Shown piece by piece: positions 15,663 through 24,359 of a stretch of 40,804 bases of DNA (positions within the stretch are counted from its first letter, which is position 1; every line of letters starts with the position of its first letter). This stretch comes from Limisphaerales bacterium (lineage in GTDB: Bacteria; Verrucomicrobiota; Verrucomicrobiia; Limisphaerales; UBA11358): positions 10,219-51,022 of the forward strand of contig PMOA01000053.1 in the NCBI GenBank assembly GCA_003161635.1, in the 5' to 3' direction. The notes beneath the pieces were generated by a model. It did no database searches, was not told the origin of the DNA, and saw only the letters and a list, made by a program, of their open reading frames with translations. The position numbers and the translations under genes were made by a program.

Positions 15663-16934
15663 ATGAAACTTTTGCTTTCAACCTATTCCTGTTTCCCCTG
15701 CAAGACTTCCGAACCCGGCGTTGCCTGGCGTGCCATCAACGACGCCCTGCGGGAACACGAAGTCTGGGCCGTCATCGTGGATGGCGACCAATATCGTGAA
15801 CTGAACGAATCGTGGCTGGCAAAAAATCCGCTGCCCAATTTCCATCCCATTTTTTTCAAACTCCCGCCTGCCTTCCGCTGGATGTGCGGACGCGGACCGT
15901 TGGAAGCCCTCCACTATCATCTCTGGCAGGAAAAACTCACCGGCGTCGTGCGCGAACTCCACCGGCAAATTGGTTTCGATCTCGCCCATCATGTGACCTA
16001 CGGACGTTACTGGTCGCCCAGCGGCCTGCGCGTGCTGGACCTTCCGTTCATCTGGGGGCCGGTCGGCGCGGCGGAAACCCCGCCCCGGTCATTTGTCGCC
16101 GAACTGCCGCTGCGTTACCGGTTGCTGGAATCCCTGCGGGATGGCGCAAGGAAATGGTCCTGCAAAAGCCGGGCGCTGCGCCATACCGCCGCCACCGCCA
16201 CCATCGGCATCGGCGTCACCCGTGAAAGCTGCGAGGCGTTGCGGAAGCTTGGGGTCCGCCGCGTGGAACAAATGCCGCAGATAGCGCTTACGGACGAGGA
16301 ACTTGCCCAGTTCGACCGGCTGCCGGAGCCGCCGCCGGGACCGTTCCGGGCCATTTGCATCGGACGCCACGTTCATTGGAAGGGATTTCATCTGGCCATC
16401 CGCGCGTTTGCGTTGTTCGCCCAAAAAAGTCCGGACGCGGAGTTGTGGATCATCAATGACGGTCCGTTTCGTGGCGAACTGGAAAAGACCGCCGCGCAAA
16501 CCGGGATGTCGTCGCGGGTCAAATTTCTCGGGGTCCTGCCGACCTACCAGGACGTGCTGCAAAAACTCGGGCAATCGCACGTGCTCATGCATCCCGCGTT
16601 GCACGAGGGCTTCGGCAACGTGTGTCTCGAAGCGATGGCGGCGGGCCGGCCGGTGGCCTGCCTGGACATTGGCGGGCCAGCCTCGCAAATCACACCCGAG
16701 ACCGGCTACGCGGCTCCCGCCACGACACCGGATGAAGCCGTCGCCGCCATGGCCGCCTTTTTGGAAAAAATCGATCGCGACCGCCCGTTGCTGGCCGCGA
16801 TGTCGGTCCGGGCGCGGGAACATGTGAAGCGGAACTTCACGATGCGCCAGATCAACGAGACCATGCGGTCGTTTTATGATCAGGCCCTGGCCTCCCACGC
16901 GCAAACGCGCCGGAATTCGTCCGCAAGAATTTGA
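15663..16934 (+). CDS. Family-4 glycosyltransferase
   Basis: The protein has 423 residues. The N-terminal domain opens with MKLLLSTYSCFPCKTSEPG (a loop typical of GT4 donor/acceptor clefts) and has HHVTYGRYWSPSG. The C-terminal domain has CIGRHVHWKGFHLAIRAF, VKFLGVLPTYQDV and the EX7E motif EGFGNVCLEAMAAGRPV near residue 318. The frame is open to 15606, but the ATG at 15663 starts exactly at the conserved beginning and follows a promoter candidate. It acts on the cytoplasmic face, adding a sugar with retention. Donor and acceptor are unknown. It ends in a hairpin shared with the convergent gene. Confidence 0.92.
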   Translation: MKLLLSTYSCFPCKTSEPGVAWRAINDALREHEVWAVIVDGDQYRELNESWLAKNPLPNFHPIFFKLPPAFRWMCGRGPLEALHYHLWQEKLTGVVRELHRQIGFDLAHHVTYGRYWSPSGLRVLDLPFIWGPVGAAETPPRSFVAELPLRYRLLESLRDGARKWSCKSRALRHTAATATIGIGVTRESCEALRKLGVRRVEQMPQIALTDEELAQFDRLPEPPPGPFRAICIGRHVHWKGFHLAIRAFALFAQKSPDAELWIINDGPFRGELEKTAAQTGMSSRVKFLGVLPTYQDVLQKLGQSHVLMHPALHEGFGNVCLEAMAAGRPVACLDIGGPASQITPETGYAAPATTPDEAVAAMAAFLEKIDRDRPLLAAMSVRAREHVKRNFTMRQINETMRSFYDQALASHAQTRRNSSARI

Positions 16935-16954
16935 AGGGTAAAAAACCCCTTCAA
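16931..16954. terminator. Terminator-like hairpin between convergent genes
   Basis: TTGAAGGG at 16931-16938 pairs with CCCTTCAA at 16947-16954 around an 8-base A-rich loop. It contains the stop codon of the preceding GT and lies before the convergent gene ending at 16998. It has no U run on the plus strand, so it may act as a weak two-way terminator or only protect the 3' end. Confidence 0.5.
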
Positions 16955-16997
16955 CGTTCCGGCGTCCGCACCATTTCCCGCCGGGCAGTCTCCCGCA

Positions 16998-17573
16998 TCA
17001 GGGCGGAAGGATGCAAATGACATCCGACTCGACACGGAAAGAGTGGGCGGGCCATTCCCGGGCGGCAAATTTATGGACCGTTGCCAGCCGGGGGTATCCC
17101 AACCGCAGGCCGAAGAGCCTCGCATCATCAATCAAGATTGCGTCACCCGGCTGACCCTGCGCGGCGATGATGGAGAGTTCTTTTAAAATCGGGGCTTCCT
17201 GGTCTCCCCGGACCGTGATTCCCCTTGAGTAATGAGCATCCAGCCAATAAAGGGCCGGCCCTTCGGTCAGGCGGATTGCTTCCGGGAGCAAGGTGCCGCT
17301 GTCGCCATGAAGCACCTGAACATGGGCATGAGCCGCGAAGCGGCGTTTGGCGGCCTCGTAAAGCGTGTCGCCCAGTTCGATGGTGACAAGCTTGTGAAAG
17401 TTTCCCCGTTGCGCCTCAACCATGTCTCCCTGGAAGGTGCCCGTTTCGATGAAGTTTTTTAACCCTCTTTGGCAGCCAAAGCGGACGATCAGTGATTGCT
17501 TCTCCTGAACTGAAGCGGGCAGGGGTGGCCAGTGGAAAATGGCGCGGCTCAGTTTAAGCAGAATCTGACGCAT
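16998..17573 (-). CDS. Small SAM-dependent methyltransferase-like protein
   Basis: The protein has 191 residues. FIETGTFQGDMVEA resembles motif I (E/DxGxxxG) and KLVTIELGDTLYEAAKRRF the second strand. VLHGDSGTLLPEAI and YWLDAHYS follow, with ILIDDARLFG near the end of the fold, as in methyltransferase-24-like proteins of surface-polysaccharide loci. The substrate is unknown. A TTG at 17588 is possible, but the ATG at 17573 is preferred. It lies 68 bases downstream of the FkbM gene on the same strand. Confidence 0.75.
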   Translation of the reverse strand: MRQILLKLSRAIFHWPPLPASVQEKQSLIVRFGCQRGLKNFIETGTFQGDMVEAQRGNFHKLVTIELGDTLYEAAKRRFAAHAHVQVLHGDSGTLLPEAIRLTEGPALYWLDAHYSRGITVRGDQEAPILKELSIIAAQGQPGDAILIDDARLFGLRLGYPRLATVHKFAAREWPAHSFRVESDVICILPP

Positions 17574-17641
17574 GACAACTTGTGCCAAATCCGTTTTGAT
17601 TAATCAATAATGAACCGTCCGGGGCCGGCCTTTTGACCGGA

Positions 17642-18445
17642 CTAACTGTTCCGGCTCCAGCCCAGTTGCTCCGCGACCTTGAGTTTGGGACTCTCTTTGG
17701 GAATGCAGACCTTGTTCGGACTGTCGGGGGCCTGGAACATGGTGTAGTCCGGAAGGCTCAACCGGGCGTCGCTGATGTTGACTTCTATCTGGACGATGGG
17801 CCGGTATTTCGCGATGGTTTTTCTCCCGCCGGCCAGCACCTGTTGTTCCGCGCCTTCGACATCAATTTTAACGTAGTCCAGCCGGTTCAAATTCTCCCAC
17901 GGGAAAACTTCGTCGAGCGTCACGATCAAGGTGGACAGGCAGGCCGCCGTTTCATCGCGGCGGACGGTGCTGAACGAGGCGGGCCGCCGGAAGTTCATCC
18001 AAAGGTCTGCCGGCCCGGTTTTTTCGCCCAAGCAGAAACTCCGCAAACGCACATTGGTGAAGCCGTTCAACCGGATGTTGTGGTTCAAGGTGGCCAGCAT
18101 GTCCGGAAACGGTTCCACCGCGATGACGATGCCGCCCCGTTCGCCGAGAAATTTCGCCGCCTTGAGCGAATAAATGCCCGTGTTCGCGCCAACATCCAGA
18201 AACACGCCCGCTGGTTCCAGAAAATTTTCGACGTGTTCGAACTCCGGCTCCAACGCATCGCGGAAAATGTAAACGCCGCGTCCGCCAAATCCCGGACGGT
18301 TTTGTCCACAAACGATGGCGCCATTCGCCAGTTTCGATTTAAGCAGCCAGTTGCGCGGGGTCAGGGCCACTCGCACCTTTCGCATGAACGTCAGCATGTT
18401 TTGCATCGTGCCATACCCGGCCCGACGGCCGGACGCAGGTTTCAT
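17642..18445 (-). CDS. FkbM family methyltransferase
   Basis: The 267-residue product carries FkbM features: VFLDVGANTGIYSLKAAKF (motif I), VIAVEPFPDMLATLNHNI, an inner block LNRLDYVKIDVEGAEQQVL (the family's KIDVEG signature, about residue 195) and IVQIEVN. FkbM enzymes O-methylate sugars or polyketides. In this locus a sugar of the exopolysaccharide is the likely target. The ATG at 18445 was chosen over a TTG at 18478; internal ATGs at about 18409 are also possible, since the first 30 residues are basic and not conserved. It probably shares a transcript with the methyltransferase downstream. Confidence 0.88.
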   Translation of the reverse strand: MKPASGRRAGYGTMQNMLTFMRKVRVALTPRNWLLKSKLANGAIVCGQNRPGFGGRGVYIFRDALEPEFEHVENFLEPAGVFLDVGANTGIYSLKAAKFLGERGGIVIAVEPFPDMLATLNHNIRLNGFTNVRLRSFCLGEKTGPADLWMNFRRPASFSTVRRDETAACLSTLIVTLDEVFPWENLNRLDYVKIDVEGAEQQVLAGGRKTIAKYRPIVQIEVNISDARLSLPDYTMFQAPDSPNKVCIPKESPKLKVAEQLGWSRNS

Positions 18446-18611
18446 GGTAAATTTCCGGCTCCATAAAACGGAAACCAAGGGGCATTGGCAAGCGGGGATT
18501 TCCTGGCCTCGCCCCTAATTTCGTACCGTCTGGCTTGCGGCTCAAATTTATCGGCGCCAACGCCGACACTGCAATAAATCAGGATTCCACTTGTTCCCGT
18601 TCCTTAAAATT

Positions 18612-19616
18612 TCACGCCTCACCGCGCAAATGCCGGCCCGCGAATTTTTCCGCGCGTTGCCAGACCTCGTCCAGACCAACCTTCCACAAACAGTGCGGCG
18701 TCGGAAACCGGCAGTAGTCCGAGCAGGGTTTGTAAGGGCACGCTTTGCCTTCGATCCATTCCGCGGCCGGATGCAGGGGCGCGAACCACTCCGGCAATTG
18801 CGGCCCGAAAATGGTAAAGGTTGGCACGCCGCAAAATGCCGCCAGATGTCCGGGGCCGGAATCGTTGCCGATGAATGCCCCCGCTTGATCAATCAACGCG
18901 AGCAATTCGGTCACGGTGGATGGCGTTGTCACCTTCGCCTCACCGGCGCGCAACCACCAAGCGCGTTGGTCCGGATCGCAGGCAATGAGTGCCGGGATGT
19001 TTTTTTGGCGCAAACGCGCCGCGAGCCGCTGGTAATGTTCCAACGGCCACACGCGGACGGGTTGTCCGGCGCCCGTGTGAATCAAAACCGTTTCGCGGCC
19101 CGGCACGGCGGGCAGGGAGATTTTATCGCGGGGCGGAAGCTGGACATTTAACGCGCGGGCGATGGTACGCCAGGATTCGTAACGGTGCGCCTGGGGTTCG
19201 GGGCGCGCGAGCGGTTGCGTCAAAAAAATCCGGCTGCGCGTGCGCGGAAAGCCCAGCCGGTTTTTTGCGGCAAATATTTTCAAAAGCAGATGGTCCCGCG
19301 GATCCCAGCGCGCAGAAAGGCCGAATTCAAACTGTTCCGCCGCCAGCTTCCGGCGCAAACGGATCATTTCCCACAGCGGCCAGCGCCAAAGCTGGTATTT
19401 GTTTTTGAAGGCCGTCCACGGCGCGGTGAACGCGACAACTTTCACACCCGGCCAGAGACGGGGTTGCAAATCGAGCGCGAAGGGCTTGGCCAGCAGCGTG
19501 ACATCAAACCGTTCCGCCACCGCGCGCAAAAACGGCGTGGCGATGACGAGGTCACCCAGTCCCCAGAGTTCAACGATGAGCAGTTTGGGTTTCAAAGCAG
19601 GCGCTGTGAAGGCCAT
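18612..19616 (-). CDS. Family-9 (heptosyltransferase-like) glycosyltransferase
   Basis: The protein has 334 residues, normal for GT9. The N-terminus has LLIVELWGLGDLVIATPFL, the variant of the ADP-heptose transferase opening. The C-terminal domain has VLIHTGAG, AGAFIGNDSGPGHLAAFCGVPTFTIFGP near residue 255, and a Cys-rich end (CPYKPCSDYC), as often in GT9. It acts on the cytoplasmic face and could transfer a heptose or another sugar. The nucleotidyltransferase/kinase fusion at 13601 could supply an activated heptose, but that is a guess. It starts at an ATG, and the polymerase gene ends 16 bases upstream of it. Confidence 0.9.
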   Translation of the reverse strand: MAFTAPALKPKLLIVELWGLGDLVIATPFLRAVAERFDVTLLAKPFALDLQPRLWPGVKVVAFTAPWTAFKNKYQLWRWPLWEMIRLRRKLAAEQFEFGLSARWDPRDHLLLKIFAAKNRLGFPRTRSRIFLTQPLARPEPQAHRYESWRTIARALNVQLPPRDKISLPAVPGRETVLIHTGAGQPVRVWPLEHYQRLAARLRQKNIPALIACDPDQRAWWLRAGEAKVTTPSTVTELLALIDQAGAFIGNDSGPGHLAAFCGVPTFTIFGPQLPEWFAPLHPAAEWIEGKACPYKPCSDYCRFPTPHCLWKVGLDEVWQRAEKFAGRHLRGEA

Positions 19617-19632
19617 TGAGGCACCGGTTCCT

Positions 19633-21174
19633 TTATCGCTGAAAAGCCGGGCGCGTTCGCGGCAGGATTTTTGCCGGATGAACCATCGGCTGTCGTGCTT
19701 GAACCGGTTGCGGCGCGGGCCGGCATACTCCGCCGTTCAGCGCAATGCTAAATCCAATCGTGCTGGCAAATACTAACATGTCACCATTCAGCCCTCCGAA
19801 TATAAATAAAAATCGGAACGAGGAATAAAGGTAATAGGCCCACAAATAGGCGTTAACTGTCCGCAATGACTCGTCCCCATGCCGAAAGTTGCAATACATC
19901 ACTCGCAAACCGGCAAGCATAAGCCAAAGAAAGGCAATGACACCCCAAATACCCAACGGCAGAACCACCGAAAGCGGGCCGCTGTGATAATCGCCGGAAA
20001 GCGCGAGCCCTTGTTGGCTCGGATCCAGGGAATGAAAGGCCGTGTCGTATCCCATGAATTCATAATCCTCCATGGAAATGGCGTAACCTTTGCCTAGGAG
20101 AAGGTTTGAACGCACTTGTGGGAGCAGCGCTTCCCACATCTTGAAGCGCCACTCCGAACTATCATCAGCCGCCGCTCTGGCTTCTGTGCTCAAATTCAGC
20201 GGCAAAAACGCCAGCGACCGTTGAAACGTAAAGGGCAAATGGGAGGCGAACGGGATGATTAGGGCGATGCCCAGCATCCCTGCCATCATGAAGACCAGCA
20301 ACGCCCGTGTCCGGTGCAATCCTTCCAGAAAAAACAGCAACCCGAAGATGGCTAGATATGATATAATCGCTGTGCGGAATCCACCCAAAAAAATCATCAT
20401 CGAAACCATGACAAACAAAACCGGCCGCCACAGTTTGCCTGAAAGAAAAATCCAGCGAAGTCCGTATCTGGCCATCAACCAATAAACGAAGGCACTTGCT
20501 GCGAAGCCAATACCACCCAGACGAGTCACTCCCACCTCAAACATATCACTGAAGGAACTGCTGGGCGGGAATAGCCAGAAGATAAAATGAAGAAAAGAGG
20601 GGGTGACGGGGTATAAATCACCGATAAGATTCGTGACCCCTCCGAGAAGGAACAGCGCCACATACAGTTTGGCCCGCTCCGGCGGGATGCGTTGTGCCGT
20701 GAGAGCAAAGTAGCTCAAAATACTCAAGACCAAAAAAATATATTTCTTGCCACCATAGACCTCCGAGCCAAACGCGTGCAAACCTATCCCTCTGTTCAAC
20801 TTGGCGGTAAAAAGCACCACGCCAAGCATGCAGATCAGCGGCCAGATTATTTGCGGCACGCGGATAAAGCGCTTTTGAATGCTCAATGCCCGCTCCAACA
20901 GCGATATGCCCAGACTCAACACCACCATCACCAGCCAGAAAGCGGGTCGTCCCATCATAAAAAACATGACCAAACTTGTGTTCAAGCTGAACAACAACAG
21001 GGGATAATGCCAGCGGAGCAGCAACGGGAAAACCAACACCAACGCCAGAACGCCTGCATACGCAAACGTTGTATAATCCAGCGGGTTGGTAAGCAGATAG
21101 CCAACAAAGAACGCCAGCGGCACAATCACCGCAAAGATGACCAGCGAGCGCAAAATGGCCGGGGCATTACTCAT
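19633..21174 (-). CDS. O-antigen polymerase/ligase-like membrane protein (Wzy role likely)
   Basis: The protein has 513 residues with about eleven or twelve hydrophobic segments and a large outer loop around residues 330-410. The loop region holds SNLLLGKGYAISMEDY and then DYHSGPLSVVLPLGIWGVIAF. This His-rich loop followed by a glycine-containing membrane helix is the pattern of the Wzy_C/O-antigen-ligase family. It would polymerise flipped repeat units on the periplasmic side. The C-terminal 40 residues are basic and proline-rich and look variable. It is the first gene of the minus-strand group 21174 to 16998. Confidence 0.82.
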   Translation of the reverse strand: MSNAPAILRSLVIFAVIVPLAFFVGYLLTNPLDYTTFAYAGVLALVLVFPLLLRWHYPLLLFSLNTSLVMFFMMGRPAFWLVMVVLSLGISLLERALSIQKRFIRVPQIIWPLICMLGVVLFTAKLNRGIGLHAFGSEVYGGKKYIFLVLSILSYFALTAQRIPPERAKLYVALFLLGGVTNLIGDLYPVTPSFLHFIFWLFPPSSSFSDMFEVGVTRLGGIGFAASAFVYWLMARYGLRWIFLSGKLWRPVLFVMVSMMIFLGGFRTAIISYLAIFGLLFFLEGLHRTRALLVFMMAGMLGIALIIPFASHLPFTFQRSLAFLPLNLSTEARAAADDSSEWRFKMWEALLPQVRSNLLLGKGYAISMEDYEFMGYDTAFHSLDPSQQGLALSGDYHSGPLSVVLPLGIWGVIAFLWLMLAGLRVMYCNFRHGDESLRTVNAYLWAYYLYSSFRFLFIFGGLNGDMLVFASTIGFSIALNGGVCRPAPQPVQARQPMVHPAKILPRTRPAFQR

Positions 21175-21296
21175 TTGCTGACAAATTACAACCAGTCGTG
21201 CATCATGGACAACATTCGTTCAACGATGCCCAATATATTCCAACTGATGAACCGGCTGCAACCTCAATTCCATTTCCGCCCATTTTTCCCCAGCCA

Positions 21297-21832
21297 ATGA
21301 AAATCCTTTTTTACCACAGCCTCCCCTTCGCGCTGGCGCACGGCGGAATGCAAACCCATATTGAACAAACCCAGGCGGCATTGCAATCCATCGGCCTGGA
21401 GGTGGAACCTGTGCGCTGGTGGGACAACTCGCAAAAGGGCGATTTGATCCATTATTTCGGAATCGCGCCGTTGGACCACATTCATTTCGCCCAAGCCAAA
21501 GGCATTCCAGTGGTCATCACCACTCTCCTCGCCGTCACCTGCAACCGCAGTGATTTCCGATTGCGTCTACAGGGCTGGCCGCGTGCCCATCGGCACGCAG
21601 CGGCTGCGAATGGAAAGACCCCCGGGCAGCAAGGTGGTGCTTTGCCTCCACCCGGATGGCCACCACTCCGTGCTGGCCGCCCCGCCCGATCCCCAACAAA
21701 AACCCGTGCTCCTCTTCACCAACCGCCCCAAATGAACATTCCTGTTTTGAAAACTACGCGACATACAGTTGGAAGGATGTTGCCAACCGGCTGAAAACTG
21801 TCTATGAGCGCGTACTGAGCACTTCGCGATAA
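21297..21832 (+). pseudogene. Decayed glycosyltransferase gene with a foreign middle
   Basis: From the ATG at 21297 about 92 codons read as a normal GT4 N-terminus: ILFYHSLPFALAHGGMQTHIEQ, DLIHYFGI, then GIPVVITTLLAVTCNRSDF. At about 21575 the homology stops. A segment to 21737 reads in another frame as a non-GT sequence (VPIGTQRLRMERPPGSK) that I do not recognise. From 21745 a third frame gives a typical GT C-terminal helix (FENYATYSWKDVANRLKTVY) and a stop at 21830-21832. So the catalytic C-terminal domain with its EX7E motif is gone. The end overlaps the convergent GT by 31 bases. Confidence 0.8.
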
Positions 21833-22953
21833 ATTTCAAGGTGCCGTTGCGCCACAATTTCGGGATGATACCTCTGGCGCATGACCGCAGCAGCGCCATC
21901 GGTCCCGGGGTGCCCCTGCCCAATCCAGCGGGCCATCGCATCGGTCAGACCGGCCCAGTCATTTTCGGCAAACAGTTCCGCGTCGGGCACGCCTTCTGCG
22001 ATGTCGGCCACCCCTCCCGCCCGCATCCCGAACAATTTCAAATTCCGCGCCAACGCTTCGGCAACAACCAGTCCAAAGGCTTCGCAAACCGGCGCATGGA
22101 CCAGGGCCGATGCTTGATCGAAATGCTGGATTAATTCATCGGTGGATCTGGTTTCTCCCAGGTAACGCGCGCAGCCCTCCTTTTCCGCCTGCCTGACCTG
22201 TTCCAGAAAACTCCGGACGTAGGCGTCACGGGTATTGGCCGGGCCAATAAAATGCACCTCAAAATCCAGTTTTCGCCGGTGCAGGGAACGGGCCGCTTCC
22301 AGCATCTTCAACTGCTGCTTGTTTTCGCTGACGACGCCGACATGGAGCAGGATGCACCGGGACTTGTTCCCGACCGGCAAGGCTTTCAAAAAGAAGGCCT
22401 CCCGCAAGGCATTCGGCACGCGCCAGACCTGGCGCGCACGCGGGCGGACCAGACTTTCCGTATAGGCGGAATTGCATAAAACGCCCGCCGTCCGTGACAA
22501 CACGAAATTTTCCAGCCGCGCTGTCAGCCAGTGGAAGCTGCCGATCGGCGCTTTGAACAATCTGGCCATTTCCGCCATGTTGCCGTGAATCGTAACCACG
22601 TTGGGAAAACCGGAAAACACCGCGCTGATGGCGCAATCGCGCTCCGTGCCCTGCCCATGCACGATATCCGGTTGAATTTCCTTCAGTTTTCTCCGAACCG
22701 CACGGATGCAGCCCTGATAACCGGTGCGCAGCCAGCCAATCTTCGGAACGTGAAGGCTGTGAAAACAGACGTTCGGCGCGAGTTTTTCCGGTGAGCGCAT
22801 TATCCGCTGGGTGCAAGACAGGATATGAACTTCAATACCAGCCGATTGAAACGGTTCCAGCAGAACCTCGATGGGAGAAGATAACCACGGCGCATCCAGA
22901 TCATATTTCCGAAAGTGATCTCGATTGTCGGTGGTAATAAGGGCCACTTTCAT
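21802..22953 (-). CDS. Family-4 glycosyltransferase
   Basis: The protein has 383 residues and starts with KVALITTDNRDHFRKY. QPDIVHGQGTERD and VVTIHGNMAEMARLF belong to the acceptor domain. The donor domain has LLHVGVVSENKQQLKMLEA, GCARYLGETRSTDEL and the EX7E motif EAFGLVVAEALARN near residue 300. It is the last gene of the long minus-strand operon. A 44-codon fragment at 30002-30136 begins almost the same way (KVAILTTDNREH), so a related gene once existed upstream. The last codons overlap the decayed GT on the other strand. Confidence 0.9.
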   Translation of the reverse strand: MKVALITTDNRDHFRKYDLDAPWLSSPIEVLLEPFQSAGIEVHILSCTQRIMRSPEKLAPNVCFHSLHVPKIGWLRTGYQGCIRAVRRKLKEIQPDIVHGQGTERDCAISAVFSGFPNVVTIHGNMAEMARLFKAPIGSFHWLTARLENFVLSRTAGVLCNSAYTESLVRPRARQVWRVPNALREAFFLKALPVGNKSRCILLHVGVVSENKQQLKMLEAARSLHRRKLDFEVHFIGPANTRDAYVRSFLEQVRQAEKEGCARYLGETRSTDELIQHFDQASALVHAPVCEAFGLVVAEALARNLKLFGMRAGGVADIAEGVPDAELFAENDWAGLTDAMARWIGQGHPGTDGAAAVMRQRYHPEIVAQRHLEIYREVLSTRS

Positions 22954-22995
22954 AGTTCACGTCTTGTCCGATACGGCGACCTGGCGCATGACGTC

Positions 22996-23145
22996 TCAAA
23001 AGGTTGCGCAGCAACACCCCGGTTTGAAAAGCATATTGTCGAACTGGATGGCCCGCCTGCCGAGGGCTGCAACTTCCGACTGCGGCAAAGCCAAAGCATG
23101 CCGCACAGCACCCCAAACCCCCGGCACAGACGTTTCGGTCAGCAC
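22996..23145 (-). pseudogene. Possible glycosyltransferase C-terminal remnant
   Basis: A frame of about 49 codons reads SVPGVWGAVRHALALPQSEVA and then ALGRRAIQFDN before stopping at 22996-22998. It begins in the last bases of the gene at 23139-24359, in another frame, and has no start of its own. The pattern is like the end of a GT4 (helix after the donor domain), but the match is by eye only. It lies exactly where the AT-rich block begins and could be what is left of the gene originally present there. Confidence 0.4.
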
Positions 23146-24359
23146 TCTCTGATAAATTCAGAAAACCTTTTTTCAAATGCCTGAGGGCTCCAATTGTCTC
23201 GAAAATTTTGCAGGCTTAACGCCGAAGCCTGTTGACACCACTCCACGGGCATGCGGCTTGCTTCTCTAACATTACTGACCAGGCTTTCAATTTGCCACGA
23301 ATTTGCAAGATGGCTATTGGCGGGAGAACAAGGCATATCGGCATAACCAACAGGAATTAGTCCAATCCCAAGACTTCCAAGAAAGGCAGTCCCGATACCC
23401 GTATCAATGGGAGCGGTAATCGTAAAGTTTACCCGTTTTAAGATGGTGCGAAGATGCTTGCGCAGGAGGCCAAATCTATAATGATAAATATACTGAATGT
23501 TAGACAATGATAATTCCTTTCGGAATAACGTGCGCACCTCTTTTTCCACATCGCAATAAATATAAAGGCTCAGATCAGGTGTGCGGGCGAATGTTTCAAG
23601 CAGTAAATCAAGCCCCTTTTGTATATTACCACCGGTTCCAGCCACATAAAGGAATCCCTTCCTGCCCTCATCAAAATCACGATCTTTGACAATCAAATCA
23701 TCTTCGACGTACGCCGCCCATCCCACAGCATGAATTTTATGGGCGTATTTGCCATAACCCTTGATCATTCGTGGACAGTTTCCAGTAAAGAAATACTTCG
23801 CACGTTCTGCAAGATGCTCCTCCCCCTTTCTTTCCTGATCACTATGTGAACGGATGTGAGATGTAATCAGCGGGATTCTTTTTTGCGCGCAAACCCTCTC
23901 GTATCGTTCAGTTGATTGACGGAGAAACTCTTTCCAGTATGCCTGGGAGACATATTGCAGGATGACTGTGTTGTTTTTCTCCAATTTGTCAATCAACGAA
24001 GCGACACGTCCCCCGTGCCCGATAAAGATATCATATTGTTTTGCCGGCTTAAAATCGGCGGGATGATAATCCACTATATCAACTATATCAACGGCATATC
24101 CGTTTTCATTCAGGACTTTTACCATTATATAAGTGAGGCCGTTCACATTGAAAAACTTGATGCCGGGGAATTCCCGCAAAGCGGTTAACCAGGCTGCCGG
24201 TGAAAGTGAAATCAAAGCCCGCTTTCTTTTGGGTGAGCCTGACTTGAAATGGTCAATATTTTCAATAAATGGAATTGATTTGTTTCGACGGCGAAAACAT
24301 CTTTTGAATTTTCGAAGGAGTTCCAGAAAACAAATAATGCCCAGGTTTTTGTTCACCAT
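23139..24359 (-). CDS. Glycosyltransferase-like protein without a clear EX7E motif
   Basis: The protein has 406 residues with an AT-rich coding sequence. The order of blocks suggests a GT-B fold: NGLTYIMVKVLNENGYAVDIVD, then YDIFIGHGGRVASLIDKL, AKYFFTGNCPRMIKGYGKY, and FLYVAGTGGNIQKGLDLLLE. Near residue 315-345, where GT4 enzymes have EX7E, it reads ITAPIDTGIGTAFLGSLGIG, lacking both Glu. It may thus be a divergent or differently acting transferase. The ATG at 24359 has a strong site (AGGAGG) just upstream inside the preceding gene, and overlaps that gene's stop by seven bases. Confidence 0.65.
   Translation of the reverse strand: MVNKNLGIICFLELLRKFKRCFRRRNKSIPFIENIDHFKSGSPKRKRALISLSPAAWLTALREFPGIKFFNVNGLTYIMVKVLNENGYAVDIVDIVDYHPADFKPAKQYDIFIGHGGRVASLIDKLEKNNTVILQYVSQAYWKEFLRQSTERYERVCAQKRIPLITSHIRSHSDQERKGEEHLAERAKYFFTGNCPRMIKGYGKYAHKIHAVGWAAYVEDDLIVKDRDFDEGRKGFLYVAGTGGNIQKGLDLLLETFARTPDLSLYIYCDVEKEVRTLFRKELSLSNIQYIYHYRFGLLRKHLRTILKRVNFTITAPIDTGIGTAFLGSLGIGLIPVGYADMPCSPANSHLANSWQIESLVSNVREASRMPVEWCQQASALSLQNFRDNWSPQAFEKRFSEFIREC

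Noticed and set aside
16089-16904. Minus-strand open frame of 271 codons
   Set aside because: It is the antisense shadow of the GT4 gene, without protein-family features.
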